Assembly (NCBI GenBank): GCA_030141605.1
Contig: JAQGDQ010000755.1
Span: 51,561-101,600 of the forward strand
Direction: 5' to 3'
From: Tubiluchus corallicola
Taxonomy: Eukaryota; Priapulida; Priapulimorpha; Priapulimorphida; Tubiluchidae
Length of the DNA: 50,040 bases
Position numbers and translations under genes: made by a program. Below the pieces are notes generated by a model. The model made no database searches. It saw nothing but the letters and a program-made list of their open reading frames with translations, and was not told the DNA's origin. This document shows, one piece after another, positions 41,786 through 50,040 of the stretch. How positions within the stretch are numbered: the stretch's first letter is position 1; every line of letters begins with the position of its first letter.

Positions 41786-44700
41786 TAGATCTACTGAGCT
41801 AGTTTAATCATAAGCAATTACTAAATCTATTGAGCTAGTTTAATCGTAAGCAATTACTAGATCTACTGAGCTAGTTTAATCGTAAGCAATTACTAGATCT
41901 ACTGAGCTAGTTTTGTCGCAAGCAATTACTAGATCTACTGAGCTAGTTTAATCGTACGCAATTACTAGATCTACTGAGCTAGTTTAGTCGCAAGCAATTA
42001 CTAGATCTACTGAGCTAGTTTAATCACAAGCAATTACTGGATCTACTGAGCTATTTTAATCGCAAGCAATTACTAAATTTACTGAGCTAGTTTAATCACA
42101 AGCAATTACTAGATCTACTGAGCTAGTTTAATCGTAAGCAACTACTAGATCTACCGAGCTAATTTAATTGTAAGCAATTACTAGATCTACTAAGCTAGTT
42201 TAATCACATGCAATTATTGGATCTACTGACCTAGTTTAATCGCAAGCAATTACTAGATCTACTGAGCTAGTTTAATCATAAGCAATTACTAGATCTACTG
42301 AGCTGGTATAACTGTAAGCAATTACTAGATCTACTGAGCTAGTTTAATTGTAAGCAATTACTAGATCTACTGAGCTAGTTTAATTGTAGGCAATTACTAG
42401 ATCTACTGAGCTAGTTTAATCATAAGCAATTACTAGATCTACTGAGCTAGTTTAATCATAAGCAATTACTAGATCTACTGAGCTAGTTTAATCGTGAGCA
42501 TATGCTAGATCTACTGAGCTAATTTAATCGTAAGCAATTACTGGATCTACTGAGCTAGTTTAATTGTACGCAATTACTAGATCTACTGAGCTAGTTTAAT
42601 CGTGAGCATATGCTAGATCTACTGAGCTAATCTAATCACAAGCAATTACTGGATCTACTGAGCTAGTTTAATTGTACGCAATTACTAGATCTACTGAGCT
42701 AGTTTAATCATAAGCAATTACTAGATCTACTGAGCTAGTTTAATCATAAGCAATTACTAGATCTACTGAGCTAGTTTAATCGTGAGCATATGCTAGATCT
42801 ACTGAGCTAATTTAATCGTAAGCAATTACTGGATCTACTGAGCTAGTTTAATCGTACGCAATTACTAGATCTACTAAGCTAGTTTAATTGTAAGCAATTA
42901 CTAGATCTACTAAGCTAGTTTAATCACATGCAATTACTTAGATCTACTGAGCTAGTTTAATCGTAAGCAATCACTAGATCTACTGAGCTACTTTAATCGT
43001 AAGCAATTACTAGATCTGCTGAACAAGTTTAATCACAAGCAATTGCTTACATCTACTGAGCTGGTATAATTGTAAGCAATTACTAGATCTACTGAGCTAG
43101 TTTAATCGCAAGCAATTACTAGATCTACTGAGCTAGTTTAATCATAAGCAATTACTAAATCTATTGAGCTAGTTTAATCGTAAGCAATTACTAGATCTAA
43201 TGAGCTAGTTTAATCGTAAGCAATTACTAGATCTACTGAGCTAGTTTAATCACAAGCAATTACCAGATCTACTGAGCTAGTTTAATCACAAGCAATTACC
43301 AGATCTACTGAGCTAGTTTAATCGTATGCAATTACTAGATCTACTGAGCTGGTATAATCATGAGCATATACTAGATCTACTGAGCTAGTTTAATCGTAAG
43401 CAATTACTAGATCTACTGAGCTAGTTTAATCACAAGCAACTACTTAGATCTACTGAGCTAGTTTAATCGTAAGCAATTACTAGATCTACTGAGCTAGTTT
43501 AATCGTAAGCAATTACTAGATCTACTGAGCCAGTTTAATGTAAGCAATTACTGGATCTACTGCGCTAGTTTAATCGTAAGCAATTACTAGATCTACTGAG
43601 CTAGTTTAATCGTAAGCGATTACTAGATCTACTGAGCTAGTTTTGTCGCAAGCAATTACTAGATCTACTGAGCTAGTTTAATCGTACGCAATTACTAGAT
43701 CTACTGAGCTAGTTTAGTCGCAAGCAATTACTAGATCTACTGAGCTAGTTTAATCGCAAGCAATTACTGGATCTACTGAGCTATTTTAATCGCAAGCAAT
43801 TACTAAATTTACTGAGCTAGTTTAATCACAAGCAATTACTAGATCTACTAAGCTAGTATAATCACATGCAATTACTGGATCTACTGAGCTAGTTTAATTG
43901 CAAGCAATTACTAGATCTACTGAGCTAGTTTAATCGTAAGCAATTACTAGATCTACTGAGCTGGTATAATTGTAAGCAATTACTAGATCTACTGAGCTAG
44001 TTTAATTGTAAGCAATTACTAGATCTACTGAGCTAGTTTAATCATAAGCAATTACTAAATCTATTGAGCTAGTTTAATCGTAAGCAATTACTAGATCTAA
44101 TGAGCTAGTTTAATCGTAAGCAATTACTAGATCTACTGAGCTAGTTTAATCACAAGCAATTACCAGATCTACTGAGCTAGTTTAATCATGAGCATATACT
44201 AGATCTACTGAGCTAGTTTAATCGTAAGCAATTACTAGATCTACTGAGCTAGTTTAATCACAAGCAACTACTTAGATCTACTGAGCTAGTTTAATCGTAA
44301 GCAATTACTAGATCTACTGAGCTAGTTTAATCGTAAGCAATTACTAGATCTACTGAGCCAGTTTAATGTAAGCAATTACTGGATCTACTGAGCTAGTTTA
44401 ATCGTAAGCAATTACTAGATCTACTGAGCTAGTTTAATCGTAAGCAATTACTAGATCTACTGAGCTAGTTTTGTCGCAAGCAATTACTAGATCTACTGAG
44501 CTAGTTTAATCGTACGCAATTACTAGATCTACTGAGCTAGTTTAGTCGCAAGCAATTACTAGATCTACTGAGCTAGTTTAATCACAAGCAATTACTAGAT
44601 CTACTGAGCTAGTTTAATCGTAAGCAAATACTAGATCTACTGAGCTAGTTTAATTGTAAGCAATTACTAGATCTACTAAGCTAGTATAATCACATGCAAT

Positions 44701-47177
44701 TACTGGATCTACTGAGCTAGTTTAATCGCAAGCAATTACTAGATCTACTGAGCTGGTATAATTGTAAGCAATTACTAGATCTACTGAGCTAGTTTAATTG
44801 TAAGCAATTACTAGATCTACTGAGCTAGTTTAATTGTAGGCAATTACTAGATCTACTGAGCTAGTTTAATTGTAGGCAATTACTAGATCTGCTGAGCTAG
44901 ATTAATCACAAGCAATTACTGGATCTACTGATCTAGTTTAATCGTGAGCATATGCTAGATCTACTGAGCTAATTTAATTGTAAGCAATTACTGAATCTAC
45001 TGAGCTAGTTTAATCGTACGCAATTACTAGATCTACTAAGCTAGTTTAATTGTAAGCAATTACTAGATCTACTAAGCTAGTTTAATCACATGCAATTACT
45101 TAGATCTACTGAGCTAGTTTAATCGTAAGCAATCACTAGATCTACTGAGCTACTTTAATCGTAAGCAATTACTAGATCTGCTGAGCTAGTTTAATCACAA
45201 GCAATTGCTTACATCTACTGAGCTCGTATAATTGTAAGCAATTACTAGATCTACTGAGCTAGTTTAATCGCAAGCAATTACTAGATCTACTGAGCTAGTT
45301 TAATCACAAGCAATTACTAGATCTACTGAGCTAGTTTAATTGTAAGCAATTACTAGACGCACTGAGCTAGTTTAATCGTAAGCAATTACTAGATCTACTG
45401 AGCTAGTTTAATCACAAGCAATTACTGGATCTACTGAGCTAATTTAATCGTAAGCAATTACTAGATCTACTGAGCTAGTTTAATCACAACCAATTACTAG
45501 ATCTACTGAGCTAGTTTAATCGTAAGCAATTACTAGATCTACTGAGCTAGTTTAATTGTAAGCAATTACTAGATCTACTAAGCTAGTTTAATCACATGCA
45601 ATTACTGGATCTACTGAGCTAGTTTAATCGCAAGCAATTACTAGATCTACTGAGCTAGTTTAATCGTACGCAATTACTAGATCTACTGAGCCAGTTTAAT
45701 GTAAGCAATTACTAGATCTACTGAGCTAGTTTAATCGCAAGCAATTACTAGATCTACTGAGCTAGTTTAATCACAAGCAATTACTAGATCTACTGAGCTA
45801 GTTTAATCGTAAGCAATTACTAGATCTACTGAGCTAGTTTAATCGTAAGCAATTACTAGATCTACTGAGCTAGTTTAATCGCAAGCAATTACTGGATCTA
45901 CTGAGCTAGTTTAATGTAAGCAATTACTAGATCTACTGAGCTAGTTTAATCGCAAGCAATTACTAGATCTACTGAGCCAGTTTAATCACAAGCAATTACT
46001 AGATCTACTGAGCTAGTTTAATCGTAAGCAATTACTAGATCTACTGAGCTAGTTTAAACACAAGCAGTTACTAGATCTACTGAGCTAATTTAATCGGAAG
46101 CAATTACTGGATCTACTGAGCTAGTTTAATCGTACGCAATTACTAGATCTACTGAGCTAGTTTAGTCACATGCAATTACTGGATCTACTGAGCTAGTTTA
46201 ATCGCAAGCAATTACTAGATCTACTGAGCTAGTTTATTCGTAAGCAATTACTAGATCTTCTGAGCTAATTTAATCACAAGCATCTACTTAGATCTACTGA
46301 GCTAGTTTAATCCTAAGCAATTACTAGATCTACTGAGCTAGTTTAATCGCAAGCAATTACTAGATCTACTGAGCTAGTTTAATCACATGCAATTACTGGA
46401 TCTACTGAGCTAGTTTAATCGCAAGCAATTACTAGATCTACTGAGCTAGTTTATTCGTAAGCAATTACTGGATCTACTGAGCTAGTTTAATCGTACGCAA
46501 TTACTAGATCTACTGAGCTAGTTTAATTGTAAGCAATTACTAGATCTACTGAGCTAGTTTAATCACAAGCAATTACTAGATCTACTGAGCTAGTTTAATC
46601 GTAAGCAATTACTAGATCTACTGAGCTAGTTTAATCGTACGCAATTACTAGATCTACTGAGCCAGTTTAATGTAAGCAATTACTAGATCTACTGAGCTAG
46701 TTTAATCGCAAGCAATTACTAGATCTACTGAGCCAGTTTAATCACAAGCAATTACTAGATCTACTGAGCTAGTTTAATCGTAAGCAATTACTAGATCTAC
46801 TGAGCTAGTTTAAACACAAGCAATTACTAGATCTACTGAGCTAATTTAATCGGAAGCAATTACTGGATCTACTGAGCTAGTTTAATCGTACGCAATTACT
46901 AGATCTACTGAGCTAGTTTAGTCACATGCAATTACTGGATTTACTGAGCTAGTTTAATCGCAAGCAATTACTAGATCTACTGAGCTAGTTTAATCACATG
47001 CAATTACTGGATCTACTGAGCTAGTTTAATCGCAAGCAATTACTAGATCTACTGAGCTAGTTTATTCGTAAGCAATTACTAGATCTACTGAGCTAGTTTA
47101 ATCACAAGCAATCACTTAGATCTACTGAGCTAGTTTAATCCTAAGCAATTACTAGATCTACTGAGCTAGTTTAATCG
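41786..47177 (+). repeat. 36-bp satellite, ~150 copies, with higher-order structure
   Basis: The monomer is TAGATCTACTGAGCTAGTTT + AATCGTAAGCAATTAC (36 bp), repeated without interruption. Variants at fixed sites (CGTAAG, CGCAAG, CACAAG, CACATG, CGTACG; ACTAGAT/ACTGGAT; GAGCATATGC) form ordered blocks that recur. For example, TTTTGTCGCAAG is followed by CGTACG then TTTAGTCGCAAG at about 41910, 43640 and 44470; and GAGCCAGTTTAATGTAAG blocks recur about 970 bp apart near 45690 and 46660. Stops close all six frames. It is probably non-coding. Confidence 0.95.
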
Positions 47178-47222
47178 TCAATCGTAGAACTCCATGTGAC
47201 TTTTTTCTCTTTTCCATCTTTT

Positions 47223-49430
47223 TTGTTAATTTTGGAAAAAAGTTCATAGATTTATAACACAGGAACATGGGGTTACAAAAAAGTCATAACCCTGCACATA
47301 CAGTAGCAGAAAAGTCATAGGTTTTACAAGACGTATTTTGAATGGTGCAGTCCTGAATGAGTTAAGTTTCATAGTGATTTCATGTTATTAATTTTATTAT
47401 CATCTTAATAATAGCATTGCTTCTTTTAAGTGTTACTGTTCCTTACAAATTTGCAGAATGTTTGAAATCGTTTAGAGTTTGACGTATAGTAACGATTAGA
47501 GAGGAAAAACAGAAGAAATGTTTTACGGGATGTGACTGCTGTTCATACATCATTGCCTAAATTTGCTAATATCTCGTTGGAAAGTGCTGCCACCTTCGCT
47601 ACCGGATCGTGCGCGCATGCGCAGTAGGTTGCGTAATTTCCCTGGCATTGTTCTTGGTTTGCGCTGTTCAGAGGCAGATGGTCTGAGGTCACATGCCTTT
47701 ACGGTGAAAAATTATGTTAACTATATGGTGAACAAGTTAGAAATGCGGTGAATAAGTTAGTAATGCGGTGAATTCATGTAGTAAATATAGTGGATACTAT
47801 AGTAATTACGAAACGTTTATACGGGGATATGATTAAGTTGTTTAGGAATGACATCGTATCTCTTCATCTGTATTGTAACAATAAAGACGTTTGTGTAATT
47901 TGATTCACTGTTTTATGCGTTAAATTTATTTTCGCCCGTTGAAGGCGTAATAACCACCCCGCAATCCGAACGAATAGCTAGTGCCGTTACACGGGATAAT
48001 CAGATTTTAAGAACAAGTACATAATAATGTGTTCCAGTCAATTGTGCTATTTATTTTAATACTTTAAGTGATTTAGTTTGGTAAGATAAAGAATAACATG
48101 CCTTTTTCATTCACTGCAACTTAGCCTATTGAGTAGTTTAGTCTGGTGTACACTTGCGTAGTCGTACACACTACTTTATAAATCACCTGCTTGCTATAGC
48201 CCAAACAGTGCAGAGTTCTGTTGCTGTTCTAGGAGAAAACTAATTAATCAGCCAAGGACAAATAAAGTCTTTTCATCCTTTAACAGGAACTTCTCCTTAA
48301 AAATAGAGTAGAGGCCGAAGTGTATCAGAGTGTTGTGTGTGGATAGCTGAAATTTTCTGCATTAGCTGATTTCACACAAGTGATACTGTACATTGTTACA
48401 GTGCAAACACTGCAGTTACTGAAAGCTTTCTTAAATTTTTTCGTAAAACATCAATTTTTAATTTGTCCAAGCAAATGCAATATATAATTTTGCCTGAAAA
48501 TCCACTGTGTGAGGTGTATAAACCTACAAAAATTAGATATAATGTAATCGCTGCTTAGTATGAGATTTCATGAAACCATGTGAAATTCAACATATACTTA
48601 GGGTACTGAAGGAGCAAGTGATACGAAGTTAATAACTGAAATACTGCATTGATATAGATATTTTATTGTGGGTTTGAAACCGTAGCACCACAACACGTAA
48701 GCTTACGAAAAAGTTCAGTAAAACAATTAGAATGATGTAGCTTGTCTACGTAAAACAGCCGTATAATTCCAGGGCTAGTGATCCAATTTGGTCGTGAACG
48801 TTGTTTACTTCAACCACGTGAACGCGAACAGCATAAGCATCTACCATTAAAACCTCGTGGGAAACGTGCGTGTGCCTGTCAAAGTTGCCTTCGAATAACT
48901 TTACCTACAATCATAAATACAATTATTTCATTTAATGAAATAGGTTACTACTGTACACTGGTAATAGTATATTAACAGCTATTATTAACTCACATAGACT
49001 TGCTAACTATTGCTTTTTGTGAAATGGAACGAATTATTACATAATTGGCCCCTGAAATTTATTTAGCTTTTAATTTACTAACCCGCATATAAATTTACTC
49101 TCGTAATTTTTATTTTATTGTATTTTATTTCATTTTAGTACTGTATTTGTATTTTGTATGTTCTTAGGTACCGAAATAAAAATATGAATGGAATCGAATT
49201 GACTACGGGCCCAGATAAAAGCTTTCCGTTTCCTGTTATCACGGGACTGAACAGCGAAAACTCTTTACACACAAATAATGGGAAACATGTTCTGTCCTAT
49301 GAATACACTGATTAATTCTCAATGACCAGAATGAGTAACAAATAAAAAAAATCCACAATTAAAAACCAGGGAAGAAAAGAAGGAAAGAAAGGTCACGAAA
49401 ACTACCACAGCAGCTCTTCTTCATGTGCAC
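47223..49430. other. Spacer of the palindrome
   Basis: No confirmed gene. About 48285-48575 is an inverted copy of 32800-33115 (GTGATACTGTACATTGTTAC and CAGTGCAAACACTG match as reverse complements). GCGCGCATGCGCAG near 47605 is an NRF-1-like site. About 49090-49205 (TTTGTATGTTCTTAGGTACC, AAATATGAATGGAATCGAAT) looks like a LINE 3' tail. The ORF 48778-48975 follows a possible acceptor (ATAATTCCAG) and contains GKRACACQSCLR, but has no recognised family. Confidence 0.5.
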
Positions 49431-49486
49431 AAAAAAAGATGGAAAAGAGAAAAAAGTCACATGGAGTTCTACGATTGACGATTAAA

Positions 49487-50040
49487 CTAGCTCAGTAGAT
49501 CTAGTAATTGCTTAGGATTAAACTAGCTCAGTAGATCTAAGTGATTGCTTGTGATTAAACTAGCTCAGTAGATCTAGTAATTGCTTACGAATAAACTAGC
49601 GCAGTAGATCTAGTAATTGCTTGCGATTAAACTAGCTCAGTAGATCCAGTAATTGCATGTGATTAAACTAGCTCAGTAGATCTAGTAATTGCTTGCGATT
49701 AAACTAGCTCAGTAAATCCAGTAATTGCATGTGACTAAACTAGCTCAGTAGATCTAGTAATTGCGTACGATTAAACTAGCTCAGTAGATCCAGTAATTGC
49801 TTCCGATTAAATTAGCTCAGTAGATCTAGTAATTGCTTGTGTTTAAACTAGCTCAGTAGATCTAGTAATTGCTTACGATTAAACTAGCTCAGTAGATCTA
49901 GTAATTGCTTGTGATTAAACTGGCTCAGTAGATCTAGTAATTGCTTGCGATTAAACTAGCTCAGTAGATCTAGTAATTGCTTACATTAAACTGGCTCAGT
50001 AGATCTAGTAATTGCGTACGATTAAACTAGCTCAGTAGAT
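49487..50040 (-). repeat. 36-bp satellite, inverted arm
   Basis: The same 36-bp monomer as 41786-47177 in reverse orientation, about 15 copies in the window and continuing past its end. It reads AGTAGATCTAGTAATTGCTT on the + strand. Variant order mirrors 46622-47177. Confidence 0.95.

Larger units (their letters stand above)
46622..50040. repeat. Large inverted repeat (palindrome) with 2.2-kb spacer
   Basis: 46622-47222 reappears as the reverse complement at 49431-50040, where the window ends. The match includes the order of variant monomers (CCTAAG, CACAAG+TCACTTAGA, TTATTCGTAAG, CGCAAG, CACATG, CGTACG, CGGAAG, AAACACAAG ...) and the unique flank TCGTCAATCGTAGAACTCCA + TGTGACTTTTTTCTC. Only a few mismatches are seen. 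The arms therefore come from one recent inverted duplication, or from an assembly error. Confidence 0.9.

Noticed and set aside
48778-48975. 65-codon ORF with GKRACACQSCLR as a CXXC zinc finger
   Set aside because: The Cys spacing is C-x-C-x2-C, not C-x2-C-x2-C, and the rest of the domain is absent.

Overview
The window is AT-rich nuclear DNA of an invertebrate animal. Spliced genes with GT-AG introns, metazoan domain families, 5S- and tRNA-derived retroelements, pogo- and hAT-like MITEs and many minisatellites all point that way. Nothing fixes the phylum. The transcription factor matches both arthropod E93/Mblk-1 and vertebrate LCOR, and one tRNA-SINE recalls lophotrochozoan SINEs. Most genes are assembled here from small exons by splice-site and reading-phase reasoning, because no single ORF shows them.

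Layout. (1) 1-2320, + strand: a decayed L2/CR1-type LINE tail, then the last two coding exons of an unrecognised gene (898-1019, 1727-1975). (2) 2320-8855: gene-poor DNA with a hAT-like MITE, a pogo-like MITE whose terminal repeat became a 33-bp minisatellite, and a TA-flanked MITE. (3) 8856-22023, - strand: an apparently complete LCOR/E93(Mblk-1)-family transcription regulator in 7 coding exons. All phases agree and the minimum product is 602 aa. It has an LCOR-like Cys-containing N-terminus, a CtBP-type PLDLS motif and two pipsqueak HTH domains. A CRE-like site lies just upstream of its ATG. (4) 22500-26960: a 5S-headed retroelement, a second 5S-like relic and two tandem arrays. (5) 27360-31734, - strand: a probable secreted Kunitz-inhibitor gene with a signal-peptide exon, two Kunitz exons and a basic tail exon. 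(6) 32277-39709, + strand: a probable membrane or secreted protein with a signal anchor, a PAN-like segment and the first part of an F5/8C (discoidin) domain. A - strand candidate terminal exon lies inside it. (7) 39770-50040: no confirmed gene. A 26-bp array is followed by a ~5.4-kb, ~150-copy 36-bp satellite with higher-order structure. Part of that satellite recurs in inverted orientation across a 2.2-kb spacer, making a large palindrome.

The most unusual pattern is that minisatellites sit on or beside exon boundaries. A 39-bp in-frame array multiplies 5' splice donors in the LCOR/E93 gene. A 15-bp array multiplies donors after a Kunitz exon. A 54-bp array multiplies 3' acceptors before the PAN exon. 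A GGTAC-type array follows the discoidin exon donor. The sequence shows these arrays directly. That they affect splicing is inference.
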